Shown: one piece after another, positions 1 to 8,354 of the stretch
Layout of the letters: every line of letters begins with the position of its first letter
How positions within the stretch are numbered: position 1 is the first letter of the stretch
Source: Hymenobacter mucosus
GTDB taxonomy: Bacteria; Bacteroidota; Bacteroidia; Cytophagales; Hymenobacteraceae
Direction of reading: 5' to 3'
NCBI RefSeq assembly: GCF_900188255.1
Contig: NZ_FZNS01000002.1
Coordinates: forward strand, 620,001 to 684,000
Length of the DNA stretch: 64,000 nt
Translations under genes and position numbers: made by a program
Notes under the pieces: generated by a model
Seen by the model: only the letters and a program-made list of their open reading frames with translations
Told to the model about the DNA's origin: nothing
The model's database searches: none

Positions 1-1224
1 TTGGGCGGCGGTACTTTCGACATCAGCATTCTGCGCATTCAGCAGGGCATTTTTGAGGTTCTGAGCACCAACGGCGACACCTACCTGGGGGGCGATGACC
101 TCGACCGCGCCATTATCAACCACTGGGCTGGCGAGTATCAGTTGGCTACCGTGCTGTTCCAGAACGCCGAAGCCCAGCAGCAGTTGCGCCTACTGGCCGA
201 GCAGGCTAAGCGTCACCTCAGCACCAACGACTCGTTTGAGGCTGCTTTCGGTGACACTCGGCTGCCACTAACAAAGGCCAAGTTCAACGAGCTTGTGCAG
301 CCATTGGTAGACCGCACCATTGCATCGTGCCGCCAAGCCTTGGCCGATGCCAAGCTCACCCAGAAGGACCTCGACGCCGTGCTGTTAGTAGGGGGCTCTA
401 CCCGCGTGCCTTTGGTGTACGATTCGGTATCGGCGTTTTTCCAGCAGCCGGCCAACAACACGCTGAACCCAGACGAAGTGGTGGCCTTGGGCGCCGCCAT
501 TCAGGCCGACATTCTGGCGGGCAACCGCCGCGACGTGCTACTGCTGGATGTAACGCCGCTTACCCTGGGTATTGAAACCCTAGGCGGGCTGATGGACCCC
601 ATTATTCCGCGCAATTCGAAAATCCCCACTAAGGCCGGCCGTCAGTACACGACCTCCGTGGACGGACAGGTAAACCTGAAAATATCGGTGTACCAAGGCG
701 AGCGGGACCTGGTGAAGGAAAACCGCAAGTTGGCCGAGTTTGACCTGCGGGGTATTCCGGCCATGCCCGCCGGCTTACCCAAGGTAGACGTAAACTTCAT
801 CCTGAATGCCGACGGTATTCTGAAGGTAGAAGCCATTGAGCTGCGCTCCAACACGCGCCAGGAGGTAGAAATAAAACCCCAGTACGGCCTCACCGATGAG
901 CAGGTGGAGCAGATGCTCATGGATTCGCTTACCCACGCCCGCGAGGACGTATCGGCCCGCATGGTAATCGAGGCTCGTACTGTGGCCGAACAAATGCTTT
1001 ACCAAGTGGAGCGCTTCGTGGCGAAAAATGGGCAGCACCTCACCCCCGAGGAAATCACGCAGACCACTGCGGGCGTTGATAAGCTGAAGCAGGCCCTTAC
1101 TACGCAAGACAAGGACACCATTCTAAAAGCGGTAGACGAGCTGGAAGAGCTTACGCGCCCCTTTGCCGAACGCGTAATGAACATCAGCATCAGCCAAGCT
1201 ATGGCTGGAAAGAAAATTCTGTAG
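1..1224 (+). CDS. hscA: Hsp70-family chaperone HscA, 5'-truncated by window edge
   Basis: Hsp70 chaperone that in the HscA branch helps move Fe-S clusters from the scaffold IscU to target proteins in the cytoplasm. Visible are the ATPase-domain strings GGGTFDIS, GGDDLDRAI and LLVGGSTRVP (residues 2 to about 137), then the substrate-binding domain from DVTPLTLGIETLGG onward. The run GIPAMPAG and the late block YGLTDEQVEQMLMDS match HscA better than DnaK, and the C-terminus lacks the acidic EEVD-type tail of DnaK. The first codon, TTG, falls inside the phosphate-1 motif, so it is not the start; roughly 190-200 N-terminal residues lie outside the window. A terminator follows. DnaK or a generic Hsp70 is the alternative. 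Confidence 0.85.
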   Translation: MGGGTFDISILRIQQGIFEVLSTNGDTYLGGDDLDRAIINHWAGEYQLATVLFQNAEAQQQLRLLAEQAKRHLSTNDSFEAAFGDTRLPLTKAKFNELVQPLVDRTIASCRQALADAKLTQKDLDAVLLVGGSTRVPLVYDSVSAFFQQPANNTLNPDEVVALGAAIQADILAGNRRDVLLLDVTPLTLGIETLGGLMDPIIPRNSKIPTKAGRQYTTSVDGQVNLKISVYQGERDLVKENRKLAEFDLRGIPAMPAGLPKVDVNFILNADGILKVEAIELRSNTRQEVEIKPQYGLTDEQVEQMLMDSLTHAREDVSARMVIEARTVAEQMLYQVERFVAKNGQHLTPEEITQTTAGVDKLKQALTTQDKDTILKAVDELEELTRPFAERVMNISISQAMAGKKIL

Positions 1225-1250
1225 CTTACCCTACCGCAGTATATTGAAGA

Positions 1251-1278
1251 GCCCCGCCTTTCAGAGCGGGGCTTTTTT
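1251..1278 (+). terminator. Rho-independent terminator of hscA
   Basis: A perfect 7-bp G+C stem (GCCCCGC / GCGGGGC) with an 8-base loop is followed by six T. It lies 27 bases after the hscA stop. The 152 bases from here to anmK show no other clear signal. Confidence 0.85.
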
Positions 1279-1430
1279 GTTTTCTTTACCACGTGAGCAC
1301 CGCAATAAGTGCCACTTACAAAACTGCCTATATGCAGCGCAAAGGCACCTTTTGAGCAATAAAGAGTACAAAAAATGTTTCTCCTTATTTGGGACCTCTG
1401 CAATAGGTAGTAAACAGCACAAAACACCTC

Positions 1431-2639
1431 ATGAATAGCTACCTCACTCGCTTGTATAGCATGGCTCAGCAACCGAGCCGCCGCATAGTGGGGCTGATGT
1501 CGGGCACATCACTAGATGGGCTGGATGTGGCCTTGTGCCGCCTCCACGGCCACGGTACTGCTACTAGGCTGGAGTTGGAGCATTTCGCTACTGTGCCCTA
1601 CTCAAATGAGGTGCGCCGCCGTATTCGGGAAGTATTTGCGGGTGGACAGGTAAGCCTAGAATACCTTACCCTGCTTCACCCCTGGCTGGGCCTACTCCAC
1701 GGCGACATGATTCTGCAATGCCTACAGGAGTGGCAGGTAGCGCCAGCGGCAGTAGACCTAGTAGCGAGCCATGGCCAAACGGTGTACCACGCCCCTCAAC
1801 ACCAGCACCAACACCCCGATTTTCCGCTCAACGCTACCTTGCAGCTTGGCGATGGTGACCACGTGTCGGTGCGCACTGGTATCATTACCCTCAGCGACTT
1901 CCGGCAAAAACATATTGCTGCGGGCGGTGAAGGAGCCCCATTAGCTGCCTACGGTGACTACCTGCTCCTGAGTAGCACGGAAGAAGAACGCCTCCTGCTT
2001 AACTTGGGAGGTATCGCCAACTTCACGTACTTACCTCGTGCAGGTCAAGATGCCAGCGCAGCATTCAGTACCGACACCGGCCCTGGCAACACGCTACTGG
2101 ATGCCACAGTACGGGCCCACCACCCCATGCTAGCCTATGATGAAGATGGCCGCCTGGCTAGCGCGGGCCAGGTGCACGCAGGTTTGCTAACCGAGCTGCT
2201 AGCACACCCGTTCTTCGCCGCTCCCCTACCCAAAACTACCGGCCCGGAGCTATTCGGGCCAGCTTACTTGCGGTCAGCTCAAGAGCGCAGTGACACCTTA
2301 ACCCTGGGCCTAGCTGATACCCTAGCAACCCTCACAGAACTAAGCGCCGTGGGCGTAGCCCAAGCCGCCCGGCAAGTATTCGGGTCCGAGCCAGCCTTGG
2401 CCGTGTACGCCAGTGGCGGAGGGGCCCACAATCCGGCTTTACAAGCAGCATTGCGCCGCCAGCTGCCGGCCTGCCGCTTCGCTACCACTCAGCAGCTCGG
2501 TGTCCTGCCCGATGCCAAGGAAGCTATCCTGTTTGCGCTCCTGGCAAATGAGGCAGTAGCAGGGCAACCCGTAAGCTTAGGAGCAGGCCGCCAGCGGGTA
2601 CCGGCCGTGAGCATGGGCAAGATTTCTTTGCCCGGATAA
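1431..2639 (+). CDS. anmK: Anhydro-N-acetylmuramic acid kinase
   Basis: Converts 1,6-anhydro-N-acetylmuramic acid, released during peptidoglycan turnover, to MurNAc-6-phosphate with ATP, feeding cell-wall recycling in the cytoplasm. The family signature MSGTSLDGLDVALCRL sits at residues 23-38. DTGPGN (substrate/nucleotide region), LLLNLGGIANFTYLP and the C-terminal ASGGGAHNPALQAALRRQLP are also clear. At 402 residues it is slightly longer than the usual 370-390. The ATG used gives ten residues before a second ATG (residue 11), which could be the true start. It stands alone between hscA and the SusC gene. Confidence 0.93.
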   Translation: MNSYLTRLYSMAQQPSRRIVGLMSGTSLDGLDVALCRLHGHGTATRLELEHFATVPYSNEVRRRIREVFAGGQVSLEYLTLLHPWLGLLHGDMILQCLQEWQVAPAAVDLVASHGQTVYHAPQHQHQHPDFPLNATLQLGDGDHVSVRTGIITLSDFRQKHIAAGGEGAPLAAYGDYLLLSSTEEERLLLNLGGIANFTYLPRAGQDASAAFSTDTGPGNTLLDATVRAHHPMLAYDEDGRLASAGQVHAGLLTELLAHPFFAAPLPKTTGPELFGPAYLRSAQERSDTLTLGLADTLATLTELSAVGVAQAARQVFGSEPALAVYASGGGAHNPALQAALRRQLPACRFATTQQLGVLPDAKEAILFALLANEAVAGQPVSLGAGRQRVPAVSMGKISLPG

Positions 2640-2760
2640 GCAGGACACGGATAGCAGAAATACAAATAGCTCTTCTTTTCGCTATGTTTAGTGGCTTGCT
2701 GCCCAAGCCTTAAGGCAGGGTAGTGAGCCGTTCTTTTTTCACTTCCTATCCTCTTTGTCT

Positions 2761-5700
2761 ATGCCACATGCCTACTCCCTTATCGGGCGTCGGGGCCGCT
2801 GGCAGTGGGTAGTCTTGCTCCTGCTGCTGGGGCTAGGCCTACCTGCTGCGGCTCAGAATACCCGTTACACCATTCGCGGCCGCGTGACCGATGCCCGGGC
2901 TGAGGCGCTGCCTGGTGCTACGGTGCGCTTACTAAACACAGTGCTCGGCGCTAGCTCTACTAGCGAGGGTACTTATGAGCTAACGGCTACGGTCAGCGCA
3001 GGCACTTACCAGCTTGAAATCAGCTCCGTGGGCTACACTCCCCAGCGCCGCCAAGTGGTTTTGGGCAGCGAGACGACCGTGGTAGTGCCGGAAGTATCCC
3101 TGCGAGACGACTTGGTACAGCTAAATGATGTAGTAGTAACGGGCATTTCGGTGGCTACTAGCAAGAAACAGCTCGGCAACACCATTGCTACGGTGAGTGG
3201 CGACGAGCTACGCGCTACGGTGCCTACCCAGATAGACCAAGCGCTGCAAGGCAAGTTTGCGGGTGTGCAGATCAACCAGAATTCCGGTAACCCCGCGGGC
3301 GGCATCTCGGTACGCCTGCGCGGAGTTAGTACGGTAGCAGGCTCCTCCGATCCGCTCTACATCGTGGACGGCGTGATTGTCAACAATGATTCGCCCCAGC
3401 TGCTGGACCTGGGCGGCTACGCCCAAAACCGCTTGGTTGACATCAGCCCCAATGATGTGGAGCGCATTGAGGTGATTAAGGGTGCCGCCGCAGCTGCCAT
3501 TTATGGTTCCCGGGCGTCCAACGGGGTAGTACAGATTTTCACCAAGCGCGGCAAAGAAGGCAAAACTCAGGTAACGGTTTCGTCTCAGCTTTTGGTGTCG
3601 CAGCTGCGCAAGAAACTCGACTACAACGACTACCCCTTCCGTTACGTCAACCTCACCGACAACGCGAACCGGACCCAGGAGGCTGTAACGCGGTACAACT
3701 ACCAGGATGACATCTTCCGCACGGCCGTAGGCACCGACAACTACGTGTCGGTAACGGGTGGTACTACGACTACCAAGTACTTCGCCTCCGGTAATTATTT
3801 CCGCAATCAGGGCATTGTAGACAACACCGATTTTAACCGGGGCGGGGGGCGCGTGCGCCTGCAGCAGGCTCTAGGCAGCAAAGTAAACCTGAGTGTTGGG
3901 GCCAACTACACGCTCAGCCGCAGCCACGAAATCCCCAACGGTGGTATCAACGAGGCATACGGGGCGCTTACTGGCTTCATCTTCGCCAACAACTACATCA
4001 ACCCCCAGCGCGATGCCGCTACCGGGCGCTACCCCAGCACTTCTCCGCAAGCCATTGTGCTGCGCACGAACCCTCTGGAAGCTATCAACCGCTTTAAGTT
4101 TCAGCAGCAGACTTCCCGTTTTATTGGCGATGCTCAGTTGAACTTTACCCCCTTTGCCGGCTTCACCATTGACTATGTGCTGGGCTACGACGCCAGCACC
4201 CAGGTAGGCACGGCTTTCATTCCGCCGGGCAACACCACGCCCTCCTACGGCGCTGGCTACTCCCGCCGCGCCGACCGCACCGCCTACCTCGTCAACCAGG
4301 ACCTTACCCTGAGCTACCGCCGCGACCTAGCCGAGTGGCTAACCAGCACCACCACCGCCGGCGGTACCTTGCAATACGACCAAGCCGTGAGTACGGGTCT
4401 GCTGGCCACCCAGCTGGCGCCACTCATTGAGATTATCAGCGGCACCATTGTACCAGCCGAAGCCCGGCAGGAGCGCGTTATTCGGGGTGCTTTTGTGCAG
4501 CAAACGTTCGGGCTGGGCAACCGTTTGTTTCTTACTGGCGCGGCGCGGGTTGATGCCTCATCGGTATTTGGCCCCAGCAACCGGACGCAGTTCTACCCTA
4601 AGGTGAGCGGCTCCTACGTTATTTCTGAGGAAAGCTTCTGGAAAGATGGTGCCCTTAGCCAGGCCATACCCCAACTGAAACTACGGGCTTCCTACGGCCA
4701 AACGGGCAACCAAACGGGCATTGGCGCCTACCAGCGGTTCACGAACTATAATGCCTCTACCCTGGGCACACTGCCAGGGCTGGTGCCCGCCACCCTGCGC
4801 GGCAACAATGACCTGGGCCCGGAGCGGCAGGCGGAGTTTGAATTTGGTTTTGATGCCAGCTTGCTCAAGGACCGCCTGGGCTTCGAGGTTTCCTACTTTG
4901 ACAAGCGCGTGTACGACCTGCTGCTCCAGCGCGACCTAGCCTTTAGCTCGGGCTTCAGCAGCCGCTTCGAAAACATCGGCAACATGACCAACCGGGGCAT
5001 TGAGGTGCTGGTGCGCGCTACGCCGGTGCAGACGCCCGCCGTGCGCTGGAACATCACGGGCACCTTCACGCACAACCGCAACCGCATTACAGACATTCCA
5101 GGTGGTCTGCTCACTTTCGCCGAAGGCTTTGGGCAGGTAGCGGCAGTAGAAGGCCAGCCCCTGGGCACCTACTACAGCACGTATTTTGCCCGCAACCCCG
5201 ATGGGTCGCTGCTGCTCACGCCGGCCGGCCTGCCCCAGCGCGAGCGAGGAATCCAAGGCACTAATGGGCAGCCCAACACGCCCCAGCGCGCCGCCGATGG
5301 ACAGCCCTCCGGCACTATTCTAAACAAGGTCATTGGCAACCCTAACCCGCAGTACGTGGCGTCTCTTATCAACGAGGTGAGCCTGCTCAACAACCGCCTA
5401 ACGCTACGCCTACAGTTCGATACCCAGCAGAACTTTGATGTATTCAACTTCACTAAGCGCGTAGGCGACCGGGATTTGTACGGCTCCCTGGCGGGCTACG
5501 AGCCCGAACTACGCGGCGAAGTACCCAAGGGAACCAGCACTGCCCTGTTTGCTATCTTCGAGAACTGGATTGAAGACGGCTCCTTTGTAAAGCTGCGCGA
5601 GGCCTCGGCTAGTTACTTACTCACGCCCAAGTTTCTGGGTATGCGCGACCTGCGTCTTTCCCTGGCTGGCCGTAATCTGCTCGTGTTTACGGACTACTCG

Positions 5701-5814
5701 GGCTATGACCCTGAAGTAAACGCAGCAGGCCAGAGCAACGCCGTGCGCGGCTTCGATTTTGTGGAAGTACCCATTCCGCGCTCCGTATCGGTGGGCCTGA
5801 ATGCATCCTTCTAA
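2761..5814 (+). CDS. SusC/RagA-family TonB-dependent outer-membrane receptor
   Basis: Outer-membrane beta-barrel that, with its SusD partner, imports an oligomeric nutrient using TonB energy. An N-terminal signal peptide (charged start, a run of leucines, cleavage near AAAQN) is followed by a carboxypeptidase-regulatory-like domain (about residues 35-115). Next come the plug with the SusC signature DPLYIVDGV and the barrel, ending in a terminal Phe. I start at ATG 2761; a TTG two codons earlier is possible but unneeded. Length 1017 residues is typical. Its stop overlaps the start of the SusD gene (TAATG), so the two are translationally coupled. No hydrolase, sensor or anti-sigma gene adjoins, so the substrate cannot be inferred. 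Confidence 0.93.
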   Translation: MPHAYSLIGRRGRWQWVVLLLLLGLGLPAAAQNTRYTIRGRVTDARAEALPGATVRLLNTVLGASSTSEGTYELTATVSAGTYQLEISSVGYTPQRRQVVLGSETTVVVPEVSLRDDLVQLNDVVVTGISVATSKKQLGNTIATVSGDELRATVPTQIDQALQGKFAGVQINQNSGNPAGGISVRLRGVSTVAGSSDPLYIVDGVIVNNDSPQLLDLGGYAQNRLVDISPNDVERIEVIKGAAAAAIYGSRASNGVVQIFTKRGKEGKTQVTVSSQLLVSQLRKKLDYNDYPFRYVNLTDNANRTQEAVTRYNYQDDIFRTAVGTDNYVSVTGGTTTTKYFASGNYFRNQGIVDNTDFNRGGGRVRLQQALGSKVNLSVGANYTLSRSHEIPNGGINEAYGALTGFIFANNYINPQRDAATGRYPSTSPQAIVLRTNPLEAINRFKFQQQTSRFIGDAQLNFTPFAGFTIDYVLGYDASTQVGTAFIPPGNTTPSYGAGYSRRADRTAYLVNQDLTLSYRRDLAEWLTSTTTAGGTLQYDQAVSTGLLATQLAPLIEIISGTIVPAEARQERVIRGAFVQQTFGLGNRLFLTGAARVDASSVFGPSNRTQFYPKVSGSYVISEESFWKDGALSQAIPQLKLRASYGQTGNQTGIGAYQRFTNYNASTLGTLPGLVPATLRGNNDLGPERQAEFEFGFDASLLKDRLGFEVSYFDKRVYDLLLQRDLAFSSGFSSRFENIGNMTNRGIEVLVRATPVQTPAVRWNITGTFTHNRNRITDIPGGLLTFAEGFGQVAAVEGQPLGTYYSTYFARNPDGSLLLTPAGLPQRERGIQGTNGQPNTPQRAADGQPSGTILNKVIGNPNPQYVASLINEVSLLNNRLTLRLQFDTQQNFDVFNFTKRVGDRDLYGSLAGYEPELRGEVPKGTSTALFAIFENWIEDGSFVKLREASASYLLTPKFLGMRDLRLSLAGRNLLVFTDYSGYDPEVNAAGQSNAVRGFDFVEVPIPRSVSVGLNASF

Positions 5815-7172
5815 TGGTTGGTCTTTTCTTCGCTAGTGATATGAACGTTTCATTTTGCACGTGGCGCCGGACGGCGTGGCGTGCCCTCTTCGGTACCCTT
5901 CTACTAGCTACCAGCGCCTGCAATATTGACGTGGTAAACCCCAACGCGGCCACCGACGTCCAGACGCTCTCTACCCGTGAAGGCATATTTGCCCTCAGCA
6001 TCGGGCTACGGCAGCAGTACTCCGTGTCGGCCCTAGAGCCCCTTCTTCTGACTACTGGTACTACTGCCCGCGAGGTAAAGGGTATTTCCACATTCATCAA
6101 CGTAGTGGAGCTGGAAGCTGGCGGCACTGGCCTCACGCCTAACAATGGCAATACTTCGGCCCTGTATGCCCGGCCCTACCGCGTCATTGAAATTGCACGC
6201 CAGCTTATTGAAGCGGCTCCGGGGGTGCTTGGCGCTGATGCCGGGGCCCGGAGTGGCGTATTGGCGCACGCCTACTTGTTTAATGCCGCTGCGCTGGCCG
6301 AACTAGCTACTGGTTTCGAGCAAGGCCCTGTAGTTACTGATGCCACTAACCGCGCTTCGTTTGTATCCCGCCAGCAACTTCTGGCCGAAGCCGTACGCCT
6401 GCTAGACCTAGCGGCACAGGAGCTGGCAACCACTGCGCCGTCGGCTGAATTCACAACTCAAGTAACTGGTACTAGCTTCAACCTACCCAACACGGTGCAG
6501 GCCTACCGGGCCCGTATCAACCTGATGGCGGGCAACTATGCGGCGGCTCTTGCAGCGGCCACCCTGGTGTCGCTGACGGTGCGCTCTGCTTTCACGTACA
6601 ATTCGCTCAATCCAAATCCCATTTATCAGGCGGTTACTGTTACGCGTAATTTCGCTCCGCGAGGCAACTTTGGCCTGCCCGCAGGTTTCGTAGAAGCAAC
6701 CGACCGGCGCCGTGCTTTCTACCTCACGGGTCCGCGCATTACGAGCGGCACCGATAGCCTCCGCACCTTAGGCGGCTTCTTCACTTCCTTAACCAGTGAA
6801 ATACCAGCCTACCTACCCGATGAGATGCGCCTGATCCGAGCGGAGGCAAACCTGCGAGCCACGGCCCCTAACCTCACGGCTGCTTTGGCAGACATCAATG
6901 CGGTGCGCACGCAGACCACCGGTGACCCGTGGGGTGTTCATGCTGGTTTAGCAGCCTACAGTGGCCCCGTAACCGTAAACGACCTGCTGCTGGAAGTGTA
7001 CAAGCAGCGCAGCGTGGAGCTGTATTTGTCCGGCTTGCGCTTGGAAGACAGTCGCCGGTTTGGGCGGCCAGCACCGCCAACCAGCTTTGCTGAGCGGACC
7101 CGCAATTTCTACCCCTACCCCCAGCAAGAGCGCGTTAACAACCCCAATACTCCTGCTGACCCTGCCATCTAA
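5814..7172 (+). CDS. SusD/RagB-family surface nutrient-binding lipoprotein
   Basis: Cell-surface lipoprotein lid of the SusC transporter. A lipobox-like LLATSAC places the lipidated Cys at residue 36 from the first ATG. From the second ATG at 5841, which gives a more normal signal peptide, it is residue 27; either start may be used. The C-terminal segment with YKQRSVELYLSGLRLEDSRRFGRP is the conserved SusD ending. TPR-like helices rich in Ala and Leu fill the middle. At 452 residues it is at the short end for SusD proteins. The first ATG overlaps the stop of the SusC gene by one base, which points to coupled translation. Confidence 0.9.
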   Translation: MVGLFFASDMNVSFCTWRRTAWRALFGTLLLATSACNIDVVNPNAATDVQTLSTREGIFALSIGLRQQYSVSALEPLLLTTGTTAREVKGISTFINVVELEAGGTGLTPNNGNTSALYARPYRVIEIARQLIEAAPGVLGADAGARSGVLAHAYLFNAAALAELATGFEQGPVVTDATNRASFVSRQQLLAEAVRLLDLAAQELATTAPSAEFTTQVTGTSFNLPNTVQAYRARINLMAGNYAAALAAATLVSLTVRSAFTYNSLNPNPIYQAVTVTRNFAPRGNFGLPAGFVEATDRRRAFYLTGPRITSGTDSLRTLGGFFTSLTSEIPAYLPDEMRLIRAEANLRATAPNLTAALADINAVRTQTTGDPWGVHAGLAAYSGPVTVNDLLLEVYKQRSVELYLSGLRLEDSRRFGRPAPPTSFAERTRNFYPYPQQERVNNPNTPADPAI

Positions 7173-7191
7173 TCTAAACTTACACGCGAAA

Positions 7192-7230
7192 GGCCCCTAA
7201 TCACATGACGAGCGGGGGCCTTTTATTTTA
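7192..7230. terminator. Bidirectional terminator between SusD gene and a convergent gene
   Basis: AAAGGCCCC pairs with GGGGCCTTT around a 17-base loop, followed by a T-rich run on the plus strand and an A-rich flank that serves the minus strand. The stop codon of the convergent minus-strand gene lies inside the T run. Confidence 0.75.
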
Positions 7231-7726
7231 CTGGGGCGGCTAGTGGTACCAAGCCAAATCCTAACACCTGCCGGGCAGTAGAATCGCGAAACGTGACGTC
7301 GAGTTGGAAGTGAGGATAAGCTTGCAGGGTATCCGCTTTGAAAGAAAAGGCAACGAAGGGCTGCGGCGTTTGCGCATCGCGCAGCCGGTAGCCTAATTTA
7401 TAGAGACTGATAGCCGAGCCATAGCGCTGTGCCTGCTGATACAGGGGCTGAGCCGCAATCCGAAACTGCTCGGCAGATACACCAGCCCGTACTTCGGGAG
7501 CTAGCTGGCCGTAGGCGGTAGCCCATTGTCCATGGGTCATGGCCAGCAAAAACCCGCGGGCTACCTGCACTTGAGTTAAGGCCGGCGCTTGGGCTTCCGA
7601 TTGCTGGTGGGGCGGCGCAGTTAGGGTGGCGCTAGGTAACCGCCCTGCACTAGCAGGCCGGCCTGTGAGGTTGCTCAGGAGGCTCCAGCCACCTAGGAGC
7701 AAAATGGGTACGTAAGTAACCTGCAT
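7223..7726 (-). CDS. Hypothetical membrane-anchored or exported protein
   Basis: I do not recognise a firm family. From the ATG at 7726 (167 residues) a hydrophobic stretch (VTYVPILLLGGWSLLS) suggests a signal peptide or membrane anchor, then a Pro/Ala/Gln-rich linker. A compact domain follows: helices (VARGFLLAMTHGQWATAYGQ) and then strands ending in DSTARQVLGFGLVPL. The helix-then-strand pattern resembles small NTF2-like or DUF3887-type domains, but this is only an impression. An upstream in-frame start at 7786 would add 20 residues rich in Trp, Cys and Pro that look non-coding. It faces the SusD gene and is downstream of the division gene on the same strand. Confidence 0.55.
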   Translation of the reverse strand: MQVTYVPILLLGGWSLLSNLTGRPASAGRLPSATLTAPPHQQSEAQAPALTQVQVARGFLLAMTHGQWATAYGQLAPEVRAGVSAEQFRIAAQPLYQQAQRYGSAISLYKLGYRLRDAQTPQPFVAFSFKADTLQAYPHFQLDVTFRDSTARQVLGFGLVPLAAPVK

Positions 7727-7877
7727 AGGAAGACAGGGGCTACAGCCTGTATGCCACAACGGCCACCTGCCACTGGCGGTTCCCACAGCCTACTCTTACG
7801 CGCACTACCACCCGTAGGCCGTACTTGGCAAGTGATGCCCTGTGTTGGGGGTAGGCCTACCTGATGGGCTAAGGCCT

Positions 7878-8195
7878 TTATTCTTTTTCTTGCTGAGGTA
7901 CCAGCACAAACACATCCTCACCTGGCCGCTTCATGATATACTTCTCGCGGGCAAACTTCTCTAGCAGTTCAGAGCTGCTGAGTAGTTCGGCACGGTCGTT
8001 TTTTACCTTGTCGATTTCGCGCAGATAGTATTCCTTGTCGGTTTGCAGCTCTTTCCACTTGGCGTACATGTCGTACTGTTTGACGAAGTCATTCGCATCG
8101 AACACGAACATCCAGACCAGGAAGCACAGCCCAGTCAAAAAGTAAAAGCTGCGCAAGAAGCGCGGCACCCGGTCAAACGCATCAGATAAGCTCAT
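7878..8195 (-). CDS. Septum formation initiator family protein (DivIC/FtsB-like)
   Basis: Small bitopic membrane protein of the divisome that forms a coiled coil with an FtsL-type partner at the septum. A short cytoplasmic N-terminus is followed by one transmembrane helix (about residues 15-31, FYFLTGLCFLVWMFVFD). Then comes a coiled coil (KWKELQTDKEYYLREIDKVK) and the conserved end FAREKYIMKRPGEDVFVLV. Length 105 is normal. Related Bacteroidota genomes often place this gene directly after eno; here a 3.7-kb gene for a secreted repeat protein lies between them. Confidence 0.85.
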   Translation of the reverse strand: MSLSDAFDRVPRFLRSFYFLTGLCFLVWMFVFDANDFVKQYDMYAKWKELQTDKEYYLREIDKVKNDRAELLSSSELLEKFAREKYIMKRPGEDVFVLVPQQEKE

Positions 8196-8258
8196 ACCTC
8201 AAATATACAGCAATGCTTGCTACGCGGCACACTCGCATTCCGGGTGAGCACAAACGCA

Positions 8259-8307
8259 CAACGGCGGTGGCAGAAGCGCTTTAAAAAGCTTCTTACCACC
8301 GCCGTTG
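8259..8307 (-). terminator. Strong hairpin after the CARDB repeat gene
   Basis: A perfect 12-bp arm (CAACGGCGGTGG / CCACCGCCGTTG) encloses a second inverted repeat made of AGAAGC and GCTTCT. It lies 48 bases past the stop of the large secreted protein. The T run on the minus strand is poor, so it may be a processing or stability hairpin rather than an intrinsic terminator. Confidence 0.6.
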
Positions 8308-8354
8308 GTAACAAAGGTGCTTTGCAGATATACCGAAAGCTCCCTCAGGCTGTC

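Noticed and set aside
8200..8207. TATATTTG box on the minus strand directly before the division gene
   Set aside because: It lies five bases from the ATG, which would make a leaderless mRNA, and there is no TTG at the right distance.
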